From Taibaiella lutea (GTDB lineage: Bacteria > Bacteroidota > Bacteroidia > Chitinophagales > Chitinophagaceae): a stretch of DNA of 64,000 nt. A model generated the notes under the pieces. It ran no database searches. It had not been told where the DNA came from and saw nothing but the letters and a program-made list of their open reading frames with translations. The position numbers and the translations under genes were made by a program. Where the stretch lies: NCBI RefSeq assembly GCF_008629695.1, contig NZ_VWSH01000001.1, positions 833,990-897,989 on the forward strand, in the 5' to 3' direction. Shown here in pieces: positions 24,490 through 33,427 of the stretch (the first letter of the stretch is position 1; each line of letters opens with the position of its first letter).

Positions 24490-26910
24490 TTAATTTTTCC
24501 TGAAATTATAACCCTTTGTTATGTTACACAAATTGAAGAAGGGTAAATCGACTGCTAAAAATACATTGAAACGCCAGGAAGGATTTCTTTCGAGAAGATC
24601 ATTGGTTCCTAAATCTATTTTTCCCAGGCCGGGACCATATTGTGCGCCTGCGCCCAAAGCAAGCGGAATATTCCATGGGGCACCATAAACAAGATAAAAT
24701 CCCGGTGAAATAATCTGTTGAAGCTTAATACTATAGTCTTTCTGGATGGCAGTACCTGTCTGAGTTGCTGATGTAATTACTGTATCTTTCTGAAGCTGAT
24801 AATCTACAATAGCGCCGATATCGAATAAAGATGCAAATACACTGAGTGACCCTCCTTTATTGAAACCGTGACTTACGGATATACCAATGGGTGCGGTTAC
24901 GCCAAAACGATCATCCCATGCATTATCAATAGGATGGTCTTTGCCTGCAAACCTGTAATATGCGCCAAGATAAGATTGTATGGAAACATTAAAGCAAGCA
25001 TGCTTTTTGATGGAAGAACTGCCAACCGGAAGAATGGCGTTATCCAAAACATACTGTACCTCTTCAGGAGTTTTGGCATCAATCATATTGGCCATAAACA
25101 ATCCGTATTTGTTCAGCGAACTCAATACATCTATTAATGCCTGAAGCTTATCCTGTGCATTGACTATATAATATATCTTGTTTATAACGGCACTATCAAC
25201 AGCACGACCGGCGTAAGTACTGTCGAAATGTTGCTTTTCTGTCATGCTAAAGGAATTGGTCTTCATAGCCTTTTGCATAGCAACTGTATCGCTGACCGGT
25301 ACTGTTCTCATAAGACCTGTATATTGCCTCTTATCAATCAGTTTAGCGGCGTCTCCTATTATTTCAATAGCATCGGAAAGTGCCTGGGTATATTCTTTTT
25401 TATAGACATGACGATAAAGGTCATTAGCATTTCTGGCGATATTGGTATAGGCTGAAACATCAAGCGTGCTGTCGAACAAAGCCGCAAAGGAGAAAGCGTA
25501 TTCAATCACATTCATAGAACCGTCTATATAATCGAAATAATCGTCTTCTGTAAATGCAACATGGCTTTTGATTTTTGCTTCAAGCGAATCTGTAACCTTA
25601 TCAATGGCATTTGCCAGCACTATAAATTCGGATATTTTGCTTTGAAACAGAAAAATACGCCCGGCATTTTCATTCATTATGTTAGCAAATGAAATAGTAT
25701 CTTTTTCAGTACGCCATTCGATATTTTCTTTCTTTACTCTTTCCAATATCAAACCGAGATATATTTTGAACAAAGTATCATCTTCAATCAGCATTTTTGC
25801 CTGTTTGGCAGTAATCCATATTCTTTTTTCATTATTGCTTTGAGATGTGTTTTGTGATATATTGATCATTGTATTAGTATCACTCGAAATAATATTAGAA
25901 GCAAGTTGGTAGCTTGTAATAGTAAATCTCACCATTGAATCTACTTTTCTTTTACCCGTATCGGAGGAGCTGATTCTTTTGTTGATGATTGTAATGATAG
26001 TATCATTGTTGATATGGATGGTACTATCAATGTTTGTTTGTGTTCCAAAATCCGATTTATACCGAAGGCTTTGAGAAATGATATCAGCAAGTTTTACCGT
26101 ATTTCCAAAATTGAAGAAAGCATCAGAAGTATTAGGCTCAGTCCATTCTTTGAAAGAAGCGAATTGAGTCAACACTTCTGCAGCATTCGATTCACCTGTT
26201 TCGATTTCCTGTATCAGGCGAACAGTTCTTACTGCAACTCTTATCTCCGGAAAATTGGCAAGCAATTCCTTATATCTTGGCAACTCCAGAACATCATCCA
26301 GATGAATGGGCAGTTTGTCCAAATCTTCAAAAAAGCTGCTTCTCAATGCAGGCAACATTTCAGGATATTTATACGCAAGCAGGTGAATCAGATTATCAGT
26401 CGTTTTAGGAAACAATACCTGGAATTCAGGATGCTTTTTTGAATAATCCTGAAAGCGGTTAAAGAATGAAATAGTTAATTCCTGCTTTGCTCTGTCAATC
26501 ATCAACATAGCAACACCATTGGCAATGTTAGTGACATCAATGCCGCCGATAGAGGAAATTACGGATGAAGGAGATGTGGGAAATGAACCTAAAAAAGATC
26601 TGCTCGCCTGGCCTCCGGTCCTGTTTATATTGGAATCATTATTATTCAGAGGAAGTTTAAATAATCCATTTAAAAAATCGTTTCCTTTAATAACTACTTT
26701 TGAAATGGTATCAGCATTTATATTATCGATATTAATAGATTGTGATTTTGTCAATCTTTTCGCAAGATCTACCTTATCCTGAACGGAAAGATTACGATAA
26801 CCGGTTTCAGTATATTCTTTTATTTTCATAGCATCGTAGTATTCATATTGCGCCATAAGACGAAATGAAATACCAAAAATGAGAAGCAGTAAAATATAAA
26901 TTGTTTTCAT
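24490..26910 (-). CDS. Large exported protein with C-terminal barrel-like domain (module gene 3)
   Basis: An 806-residue protein with a signal peptide (MKTIYILLLLIFGISFRLMA, then Q). The central 600 residues are helical and polar, with a Thr/Ser/Asn-rich stretch around 290-360. The last 170 residues (from about KHACFNVSIQSYLGAYYRFA) alternate short hydrophobic strands and read like a small outer-membrane barrel: FGVTAPIGISVSHG, GSLSVFASLFDIGAIVDY, IPLALGAGAQYGPGL, SWRFNVFLAVDLPFF. No family is recognised. Its ATG is 5 bases from the stop of the subtilase gene, so it is co-translated with it. Probably periplasmic with an outer-membrane anchor. Confidence 0.8.
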   Translation of the reverse strand: MKTIYILLLLIFGISFRLMAQYEYYDAMKIKEYTETGYRNLSVQDKVDLAKRLTKSQSINIDNINADTISKVVIKGNDFLNGLFKLPLNNNDSNINRTGGQASRSFLGSFPTSPSSVISSIGGIDVTNIANGVAMLMIDRAKQELTISFFNRFQDYSKKHPEFQVLFPKTTDNLIHLLAYKYPEMLPALRSSFFEDLDKLPIHLDDVLELPRYKELLANFPEIRVAVRTVRLIQEIETGESNAAEVLTQFASFKEWTEPNTSDAFFNFGNTVKLADIISQSLRYKSDFGTQTNIDSTIHINNDTIITIINKRISSSDTGKRKVDSMVRFTITSYQLASNIISSDTNTMINISQNTSQSNNEKRIWITAKQAKMLIEDDTLFKIYLGLILERVKKENIEWRTEKDTISFANIMNENAGRIFLFQSKISEFIVLANAIDKVTDSLEAKIKSHVAFTEDDYFDYIDGSMNVIEYAFSFAALFDSTLDVSAYTNIARNANDLYRHVYKKEYTQALSDAIEIIGDAAKLIDKRQYTGLMRTVPVSDTVAMQKAMKTNSFSMTEKQHFDSTYAGRAVDSAVINKIYYIVNAQDKLQALIDVLSSLNKYGLFMANMIDAKTPEEVQYVLDNAILPVGSSSIKKHACFNVSIQSYLGAYYRFAGKDHPIDNAWDDRFGVTAPIGISVSHGFNKGGSLSVFASLFDIGAIVDYQLQKDTVITSATQTGTAIQKDYSIKLQQIISPGFYLVYGAPWNIPLALGAGAQYGPGLGKIDLGTNDLLERNPSWRFNVFLAVDLPFFNLCNITKGYNFRKN

Positions 26911-26915
26911 GATGG

Positions 26916-28070
26916 TTAATTTTTAAGATTATTAATGTTTGCTAAAATGCGGTTGATATTTGGTCTTAAATATTGTATATTATTTCCCGTAGGATCATTT
27001 ACTGAATCGGAATTATCTTTTAAAAACTGAATGATTCTGGTATAAGTAGCAGGTAAAACATCCTTGCCACTCTTTCGCATAAAAGAAATTATAAGTGCGA
27101 TAACGCCTGCTGCAAAAGGTGTTGCAATGCTTGATTGACCGTTTGTCATTACACTTCCCAATGGATCCAGGCATTTAAGCTTATCGCCCGGAAAAATCCA
27201 TACAGTATTATTGGTTATAAAAGAAGCCGGCAGAAGATTATGCAGCTGATCTTCTGCACAAACTGCCATTACATTAGGCAGTGAAGCCGGAAATTGTTTA
27301 TTGTTAATCAGAGCTGCATTCATAGTATGATCTACTGCTGCCAGAATTATATATTTCTGTGCAAGCTGTGTAATAGTATCTGCTGCCTCAGAATCGTAAT
27401 CGGGATTACTAAAGCTGACAGATAATATATCGAATGGCAGGTTACGATTATTCAAATCCTGCAGTCCGGTTTTAAAATCCGTAATATCTTGATCTATTGT
27501 ATTCCCAAAGCATTTATAAACATAAAGATCTGCTTCGGGCGCTACACCAAATAACAAACTGCTGCCTGTAGCTGCAGCCATAGAAGCACAATTAGTACCA
27601 TGCCCATCTCCATCTATAGCACTCCAATGCGGCACTTGCCGGAAACCGGTCATTTTTATATTCATGAAGTCAGCACGGTTACTTGTAATGCCCGTATCAA
27701 AAACAGCTATAGCAGCGCCATCGCCTCTTGTCCCTAATTTATTCCATGCATCTACAATGCCAAAGCCTTTATTAATAATACTATCATGTGCCCAACTCAT
27801 TTTTCCTTCAATAAAACTACTTGTCTTGGAAGAAATGGGTGGAATAACTGCAGCCACTTCAATGCTGCTATCCACGCCGCCGCTCCAGACAAAGGTTCCA
27901 TCCGATAATTTATACCAGATGTTATTACCTTTATATGTTTCGCCTTCTAGCTTATCAGCTATATCAATTGTTTCACCGGGCTTAAAGAACTTATTGCCGA
28001 TATTGTTATCCGGTAAAACTTTAGGTTCACCGGAACGTACATTCAAATATTTCGAAACAACGGCTTTCAT
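26916..28070 (-). CDS. SH3-like plus subtilisin-family (S8) serine protease (module gene 2)
   Basis: A 384-residue protease without any signal peptide or membrane helix. Residues 1-67 look like a bacterial SH3 domain (KYLNVRSGEP, NNIWYKLSDGTFVWSGGV). The S8 domain follows with Asp125 (AVFDTG), His157 (GDGHGTNCASMAA) and Ser314 (SSIATPFAAGV, in place of GTSMATP). The oxyanion-hole Asn expected in the AAGN block is replaced by Asp247 (ILAAVDHTM). In eukaryotic PC2 the same Asn-to-Asp change is compatible with activity. It appears to be cytoplasmic. Its ATG overlaps the upstream gene's stop (TAATG). Confidence 0.88.
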   Translation of the reverse strand: MKAVVSKYLNVRSGEPKVLPDNNIGNKFFKPGETIDIADKLEGETYKGNNIWYKLSDGTFVWSGGVDSSIEVAAVIPPISSKTSSFIEGKMSWAHDSIINKGFGIVDAWNKLGTRGDGAAIAVFDTGITSNRADFMNIKMTGFRQVPHWSAIDGDGHGTNCASMAAATGSSLLFGVAPEADLYVYKCFGNTIDQDITDFKTGLQDLNNRNLPFDILSVSFSNPDYDSEAADTITQLAQKYIILAAVDHTMNAALINNKQFPASLPNVMAVCAEDQLHNLLPASFITNNTVWIFPGDKLKCLDPLGSVMTNGQSSIATPFAAGVIALIISFMRKSGKDVLPATYTRIIQFLKDNSDSVNDPTGNNIQYLRPNINRILANINNLKN

Positions 28071-29257
28071 TATGCTTCTCTTTTTGGTGATGAAACATTG
28101 TTATTGGCATTCGCATTATCATCGTTGCTATTATCAGGTTTCACGGATGTACGAAGCTGAATAAGCTTATTCAGCATATCGAACCAGAAAGGAGCTCCTA
28201 AAGAAATAGCAATTGCAGTGATTAGGAAACCCATGAAATGGACACAAAACATGCTGAATAAATAATGCCATTTATCGCAGGAGCTAAACACATAATATTT
28301 GTTAACCGTAGCATTGCTAAGCTTGCTGATTTTCAAAGCAGCTGTTGCATCCAGTTCAGGAATATAAAGCCGTTTTCCGGTGGCGCTATCTTTTAACACC
28401 ATTACGGAATCAGGTAGCCAGGAACCGGAACCCAACAGGGAGTTGGCTTTCGCAATATCCTTATCCAATTGGCTTTTAATTTTAAGCAGAGAATCCAGCT
28501 TTTGATTGAAACTTTTTACGCTCACAGAATCACATGAGTCACAGCCATTAGTTGGTGTTATCGGTATATTTTTATTATTCTGAATATAGGCCGTTGCCAT
28601 CGTCACCATTTCTTCTCTGGCCTTTTTATCGGTTGAAAGTTTATGAATAATTCCAATCGTGTCAGCATTGAAGCACCAAGCCATTACAAATCCAAGTATC
28701 AATAATACTACCTGAATTTTACGTTTGTACCATTCGGTACATTGTTCCATTGTCCTGTCAAACCAATGTTCCAACGATGCTTTAAATTTTTCAATATCAC
28801 CATAACTATCTTTCCACAAATTCAAAACATAAATCTTCGTTTCAGGACTGAGAATATCACCACCTTCCATAATTTTCGCTTCAATGCTATCCTTATCTAT
28901 AAAACCCGCACCAAATAATTTCTGATATATTGCTCTTGAGAAACTTCCTGAACGCATGACAGAAGGCAAAGAAGAAAAACCTGTATTTTTTAATTTTTTA
29001 ATTTCCGGAAGCTGATAGAATTTTTTCACAAAATCCCCATCAGGCTTTTTCATTAAGCGTAGCGAATCAATAACCTTTTCAAGTTTACTCCTGTCTTTTT
29101 CGTCTTCCAGCATCTGTCCGACGGATTCCATCAGGTTTCTTGCACGAAGTCCAAGAGCCGTGGCTATAATTTCAGAAACAACAGTCGCAAATAAACTGTA
29201 GAGTAAAAAGATGAAAACCAGTCCTATTACAACATCGAGCGCAACATTATTAAGCAT
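28070..29257 (-). CDS. Membrane protein with SLGAPFWFD motif (module gene 1)
   Basis: A 395-residue protein with a first transmembrane helix at about 7-33, a second at about 182-202 and a third at about 330-352. Between helices 1 and 2 is a charged helical region (residues 35-180). Between 2 and 3 is a roughly 120-residue domain with GCDSCDS. The ends carry ATALGLRARNLMES and ITAIAISLGAPFWFDMLNK; I recall both as signatures of a widespread uncharacterised membrane family. The C terminus is Asn/Asp-rich and probably disordered. First gene of the three-gene module; it may anchor or regulate the protease. Confidence 0.8.
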   Translation of the reverse strand: MLNNVALDVVIGLVFIFLLYSLFATVVSEIIATALGLRARNLMESVGQMLEDEKDRSKLEKVIDSLRLMKKPDGDFVKKFYQLPEIKKLKNTGFSSLPSVMRSGSFSRAIYQKLFGAGFIDKDSIEAKIMEGGDILSPETKIYVLNLWKDSYGDIEKFKASLEHWFDRTMEQCTEWYKRKIQVVLLILGFVMAWCFNADTIGIIHKLSTDKKAREEMVTMATAYIQNNKNIPITPTNGCDSCDSVSVKSFNQKLDSLLKIKSQLDKDIAKANSLLGSGSWLPDSVMVLKDSATGKRLYIPELDATAALKISKLSNATVNKYYVFSSCDKWHYLFSMFCVHFMGFLITAIAISLGAPFWFDMLNKLIQLRTSVKPDNSNDDNANANNNVSSPKREA

Positions 29258-29559
29258 AAAAATGGGTTTTAGGATTTTTAAAATTCACGCTTGCTAAACT
29301 TAAAACAAAACTAAAAATAAACAAAATAAAAAGCATAAGTACTTTTCACATTTTTAATACGTATTTATACGCGAAATGAGTGTTTTATTAAAAATTTCCC
29401 TGAAAAACTATAGTCATTAAAGTCACTCCACGGTTTATTATCAGACAATAACGATAGCTTTCACATAACCTATTTGCTGATTTTTAAATTTCCAAAGCAA
29501 TTGATTTGCAGATATTGCATTCATTTCAGACCTTTGCGCCTCATTATAAAAGCATTTCA
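29258..29559. other. Intergenic region between divergent module and purH
   Basis: Holds the purH promoter at its right end. The AT-rich left half presumably contains the module's promoter, but no TAnnTTTG match was identified there. Confidence 0.55.
29505..29536 (+). promoter_or_regulatory. Promoter of purH
   Basis: TTTG (29505-29508) and GACCTTTG (29529-29536) are 20 bases apart from TTG to -7 box; the -7 box has one mismatch to TAnnTTTG. It overlaps an in-frame TTG at 29506, so the ATG at 29560 is the real start. Confidence 0.55.
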
Positions 29560-31071
29560 ATGTCAAACAAGCAAATCAAATCTGCACTTATTTCTGTTTT
29601 CTACAAGGACGGCCTGGAACCAATAGTAAAAGAATTGGAACGTATCGGAGCTACTATATATTCTACCGGCGGCACTCAGAAATTCATTGAAGATCTTGGC
29701 ATAAAATGTGTGCCTGTTGAAAATGTAACAACTTATCCTTCTATTTTAGGAGGTCGCGTTAAGACATTGCATCCGGGCATCTTTGGCGGCATACTGGGCA
29801 GAAGAGATCTGCCACAGGATCTTGAAGAAATGCAGCAATACAATATTCCCGAAATTGATTTGGTGATAGTGGATTTATATCCTTTTGAAGAAACATTGAA
29901 ACAAACTTCAGAAGAAAAATTAATCATAGAAAAAATTGACATCGGCGGGCCATCTATGATTCGTGCCGCAGCAAAAAACCATAAAGACCTTACTGTTATT
30001 GCCGCTAAAGAAGATTATGCTGCTTTAGAGGAATTATTAAAAACACAAAATGGCGCAACAACATTAGAACAACGCCGTGCCTTCGCTGCCAAAGCTTTCT
30101 ATGTTGTAATGAATTACGATATCGCTATCAACAATTATTTCAACGGCACTATCATTCCTGCATTTCATGGCAAACAGATATTGCGTTATGGTGAAAATCC
30201 GCATCAGCAAGGTGTTTTCTACGGCGATTTAACGGAGACTTTCGACAAGCTGCATGGTAAGGAGCTTTCTTACAACAACCTGGTAGATGCTGATGCTGCA
30301 GCGCAACTGATAGCTGAATTTGATAATAATGCCGATGCTGTTTTTGCAATCATCAAGCATACAAATGTGTGCGGAGTTGCACAAAGAGCATCTTTGCCTG
30401 AAGCATGGGATGCGGCATTGGCCGGCGATCCGGAAAGTGCATTTGGTGGCGTATTGGTTACCAACAAGAATATCGATTTGGCAACTGCTCAGAAAATTAA
30501 TGAGTTGTTTTTTGAAATCCTCATTGCTCCGGGATTTGATGCAGATGCGTTGGAAGTGTTGCAAACCAAAAAGAACCGCATATTACTTGCCCAGAAAAAA
30601 CCATTACAAACCAAAACTATTTTCAAGAATGTAATGGGGGGTATTTTAACGCAGGATGCCGATTCCGGCAATTACATCGATTGGAAAGAAGAAGGTGCAC
30701 AACCGGCTACAGAAGCACAAAAGAAAGACATGGTCTTTGGTAATCTTATCTGTAAGCATCTTAAATCAAATGCAATTGCATTGGTTAAAAACGGACAGCT
30801 TTTAGGTAAAGGCTGCGGCCAGACAAGTCGTGTAGATGCATTACGCCATGCGCTTGAAAAGGCACACGCATTCGGTTTTGATTTGACCGATGCGGTATTG
30901 GCATCCGATGCTTTCTTTCCTTTTGACGACTGTGTTAAGATGGCACACGAAGCAGGCATTACTGCTGTAATTCAGCCCGGTGGCTCTATCCGTGATAAAG
31001 ATACGGTTGCTTATTGCAAAGAAAACGGCATGGCTTTAGTGATTACGGGCATGCGTCATTTCAGACATTAA
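29560..31071 (+). CDS. purH: Bifunctional AICAR transformylase / IMP cyclohydrolase
   Basis: Catalyses the last two steps to IMP. The 503 residues contain the N-terminal cyclohydrolase (KSALISVFYKDGLEPIVKEL, STGGTQKFIEDLG, GGRVKTLHPGIFGGIL) and the C-terminal transformylase (RYGENPHQQGVFYG, IKHTNVCGVA, GDPESAFGGVLVTN, SDAFFPFDDC, IQPGGSIRD). All main signatures are intact. Expressed alone from its own promoter, followed by two hairpins. Together with purL it shows the purine genes are scattered rather than clustered here. Confidence 0.98.
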   Translation: MSNKQIKSALISVFYKDGLEPIVKELERIGATIYSTGGTQKFIEDLGIKCVPVENVTTYPSILGGRVKTLHPGIFGGILGRRDLPQDLEEMQQYNIPEIDLVIVDLYPFEETLKQTSEEKLIIEKIDIGGPSMIRAAAKNHKDLTVIAAKEDYAALEELLKTQNGATTLEQRRAFAAKAFYVVMNYDIAINNYFNGTIIPAFHGKQILRYGENPHQQGVFYGDLTETFDKLHGKELSYNNLVDADAAAQLIAEFDNNADAVFAIIKHTNVCGVAQRASLPEAWDAALAGDPESAFGGVLVTNKNIDLATAQKINELFFEILIAPGFDADALEVLQTKKNRILLAQKKPLQTKTIFKNVMGGILTQDADSGNYIDWKEEGAQPATEAQKKDMVFGNLICKHLKSNAIALVKNGQLLGKGCGQTSRVDALRHALEKAHAFGFDLTDAVLASDAFFPFDDCVKMAHEAGITAVIQPGGSIRDKDTVAYCKENGMALVITGMRHFRH

Positions 31072-31086
31072 TATTTTTTTTCCAAG

Positions 31087-31115
31087 ATTTGACACCTTCT
31101 TAAAAGTTGTCAAAT
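31087..31115 (+). terminator. Hairpin after purH (GACAAC family)
   Basis: Arms ATTTGACACCTT and AAAGTTGTCAAAT pair with one mismatch, 16 bases past the stop. Its sequence resembles the pyrH terminator stem (TTGACAACTT). Confidence 0.65.
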
Positions 31116-31127
31116 TTATTAAGTTGG

Positions 31128-31180
31128 ATATAAATTAAAGGGGTGATTCAGTATAACTGAATCACCCCTTTAATTTATAT
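31128..31180. terminator. Long palindrome between purH and Skp-like gene
   Basis: The 25-bp perfect arms (right part AAGGGGTGATTCAGT) with an ATA loop lie between convergent genes; AT-rich outer ends give T-tracts in both directions, so it is probably bidirectional. Confidence 0.85.
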
Positions 31181-31196
31181 TTTTGAAAAGGTATTC

Positions 31197-31814
31197 TTAT
31201 TTTGCTTTGTCATCTTCATTCATGCCTTTTGCTACTTCTTCCGTTATGTTTAAACTTTGATTTGCAAAAAGAATGGAACCACCCTTTTGATAAGAAAGGA
31301 TATAATCATACTTTTTATCCTGGTTGTATTTCAATAAATACTTATCCAGCTTGTCCTGAAGTTCCTTGGCAAACGCATCATTTTCCTTCATAAGTTGCGC
31401 ACCCAATGTTTGTCTTTTATTTTCAAGGTCAACCTGCATTTTTTGCAATCTCTGTTGCGCAGCTTCGCCTTCTGCCTGCGTAGTAAAACCTCCTGATTGC
31501 GCTTTCTTTTGAAAAGCAATAGCTTCATTTTGCAGTATTTGCCCGCCTCTTGCAAGTTCTGCTTCAAGATTAGCCGATTTTTTCTCTAATTCTTCCTTTT
31601 TAGATTTCAGAAAAATATACTTTACCTGTAAGGTGTCCATATCCACATAAGCAATCCTGCCTTCGTTGGTACCTGCAATATTCGTTGTTGTACTATTTAG
31701 TTTTGTTTCTGTTTTATTTTCTGCGGCTTTTTTAGAATCACAAGAAGCAAAGCCAAAAGCTGTAATCATTCCTAAGGCCAAAAGACCTTTCACTATTCCA
31801 TTTGATTGAGACAT
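31197..31814 (-). CDS. Skp/OmpH-family lipoprotein
   Basis: A periplasmic chaperone-like protein of 205 residues. Lipoprotein signal MSQSNGIVKGLLALGMITAF then GFASC, followed by a disordered Asn/Thr linker. IAYVDMDTLQVKYIF opens the Skp core, then a long charged coiled coil (KSKKEELEKKSANLEAELAR, LQKMQVDLENKRQTLGAQ) and a final strand region (YDYILSYQKGGSILFA). Skp proteins hold unfolded outer-membrane proteins in the periplasm. The start at 31814 is set by a promoter that overlaps the longer reading frame. Confidence 0.9.
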   Translation of the reverse strand: MSQSNGIVKGLLALGMITAFGFASCDSKKAAENKTETKLNSTTTNIAGTNEGRIAYVDMDTLQVKYIFLKSKKEELEKKSANLEAELARGGQILQNEAIAFQKKAQSGGFTTQAEGEAAQQRLQKMQVDLENKRQTLGAQLMKENDAFAKELQDKLDKYLLKYNQDKKYDYILSYQKGGSILFANQSLNITEEVAKGMNEDDKAK

Positions 31815-31834
31815 GAATATATTTTTTATGGGGG

Positions 31835-31865
31835 CAAATTTAACGGAATACTTTGTGGTATTCAA
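31835..31865 (-). promoter_or_regulatory. Promoter of the Skp-like gene
   Basis: On the minus strand TTG (31863-31865), a 20-base spacer and TAAATTTG (31835-31842) match the Bacteroidota consensus; the ATG is 20 bases further on. Confidence 0.7.
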
Positions 31866-31890
31866 AAATTTAATATAGAGCCGGAGTAAT

Positions 31891-31925
31891 AAAAAAAGAT
31901 TGCCAAATTACTGGCAATCTTTTTT
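31891..31925 (-). terminator. Terminator of the exbB-exbD-exbD-tonB operon
   Basis: Arms AAAAAAGATTGCCA and TGGCAATCTTTTTT with an AATTAC loop, 18 bases past the tonB stop. It is symmetric and would also work on the plus strand. Confidence 0.9.
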
Positions 31926-31943
31926 ATAAAAGTAAATTGTTAA

Positions 31944-32765
31944 CTATTGGTCTAACTTAAACGTAACAGGTAATGTATAGTACATTCTGACTGCTTGCCC
32001 GTTTTGTCTTCCCGGTTTCCATTTAGGCATACCGCTAACTACACGGGTAGCTTCTTTACCGAACCCACTACCTGGCACATCGCGCTGAACAACAATATTG
32101 GTAATGCTACCATCCTTGTCAACAACGAATTGCAATATAGCTCTGCCGGATAATCCATCTTCCCTTGCTTGCGTAGGGAATTTGATATTGTTTGCAAGAT
32201 ATTTTTGCAATGCTGCCATGCCACCCGGAAATTCTGCTGTCTGTTCAACCGAAGTAAAGATTTTATCCTCTACCGGCGCTGCTTCAACAGGAGCGTTACC
32301 TGTACCGGACGCTTTTGATAAACCCGGATCGATAGCATTCGGATCATCAGAACCTTCAACTTTAGCTGCTCCTACAACCTTATTTTCTTCAGGCTTTGGT
32401 GGTTCCGGTTTTTCATCTTCACGTACCTCTTCGTTTTTTTTGATTACAGGAGGCGTAAACTTCACTGTTGGTTTTACCGGAGGTGGTGCAGGTGGTGGCG
32501 GCGGCGGCGGTGGCCTGTGTGGATCCACAGGAGGAGCCTCAGCCAACTTCACATCTGTAATCGGAGGAAGTTCAGCTACTTTAGGTTCCGGTAATTTTAT
32601 CATTGTTCCTGCAAATAAACCACCCACAGTCAAAACAGATATTATCCCCGCTATAGCTGCCCTGCGTTTATACTTCTTTCGAAGTTCATAACCGCCGTAT
32701 TGCTTATTACGTCCTTCGAAAAGGATGTCGAGGTAATCGGCGTTTAAAATTTTGTTTATGTCCAT
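31944..32765 (-). CDS. tonB: TonB-family energy transducer
   Basis: Carries proton-motive energy from ExbB/ExbD to outer-membrane receptors. Seen in 273 residues: an N-terminal cytoplasmic segment typical of Bacteroidota TonB (LDILFEGRNKQYGGYELRKK), one membrane helix at about 37-57, a Pro-rich periplasm-spanning region with an eight-proline run and Glu/Lys-Pro stretches, and a C-terminal TonB domain (FPTQAREDGLSGRAILQFVV, GSITNIVVQRDV, WKPGRQNGQAVRMYYTLPV). Last gene of the exb operon. Confidence 0.96.
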   Translation of the reverse strand: MDINKILNADYLDILFEGRNKQYGGYELRKKYKRRAAIAGIISVLTVGGLFAGTMIKLPEPKVAELPPITDVKLAEAPPVDPHRPPPPPPPPAPPPVKPTVKFTPPVIKKNEEVREDEKPEPPKPEENKVVGAAKVEGSDDPNAIDPGLSKASGTGNAPVEAAPVEDKIFTSVEQTAEFPGGMAALQKYLANNIKFPTQAREDGLSGRAILQFVVDKDGSITNIVVQRDVPGSGFGKEATRVVSGMPKWKPGRQNGQAVRMYYTLPVTFKLDQ

Positions 32766-32817
32766 GATTGTAATTTCTTTATTTAAGATGCAGGCATCTT
32801 AAAATTTCATAAAAATA

Positions 32818-33372
32818 TTATTGCGGGTTAGCGGCTTCTGTCGCTTTGATAAAATCCTGATCAACCGGAGTAATATCAACAACTGCATAAACCGGAATCG
32901 CATTAATAGTCATTTCATCAAGGATATTAATAAGGTCTTCAGTAGTACTGGTACTGTCCGGCTTAATCAAAACGATTGCTTTATCCTGTGCATTCAGCAC
33001 ACCTTGGCTAATAAGACTTTGTACTGTTTTTTTCTTATTAATCAATACGTCTCTGATACCATCTTTATCTTTGAAGTATGTTACTTCTACCTGCGGCGGA
33101 TTTGTCGGGTCGTCTCCAATACCATTATAATAATAAATCCTGTGATCTTTACTTAAAAGAACGGTAAGCGCTTCGTCTTTCTTGACTTTGTTCTTATCCT
33201 CATCTTTCATGTTTGGATCTTTAAACGGCATCTGGATTTCCATCGCTTTTGGCTTCGACATGGTTGTAGTAAGCATGAAGAAGGTGATAAGCAGGAATCC
33301 TAAATCCACCATTGGTGTAAGGTCAATTCGGGGGGCATGTTTCTTCCCACCTTTTACCTCTATTTCTGCCAT
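32818..33372 (-). CDS. exbD: ExbD/TolR-family protein (second copy)
   Basis: A 184-residue inner-membrane protein: a short cytoplasmic start, one helix with the proton-path Asp (APRIDLTPMVDLGFLLITFF), then a periplasmic domain ending IDITPVDQ-like strands. Works with ExbB to energise TonB. Its N terminus begins like classical ExbD (KHAPRIDLTPMVDLG). Third gene of the operon, 52 bases before tonB. Confidence 0.93.
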   Translation of the reverse strand: MAEIEVKGGKKHAPRIDLTPMVDLGFLLITFFMLTTTMSKPKAMEIQMPFKDPNMKDEDKNKVKKDEALTVLLSKDHRIYYYNGIGDDPTNPPQVEVTYFKDKDGIRDVLINKKKTVQSLISQGVLNAQDKAIVLIKPDSTSTTEDLINILDEMTINAIPVYAVVDITPVDQDFIKATEAANPQ

Positions 33373-33427
33373 GGTATTTTATTTAATTAAGTTAGTTAAA
33401 TGTTCTTATAAAGAACCTGAATTTACT

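Noticed and set aside
32098-32691. 197-codon plus-strand frame opposite tonB
   Set aside because: Its Gly-rich translation is the complement of TonB's Pro-rich segment; tonB on the other strand is clear.
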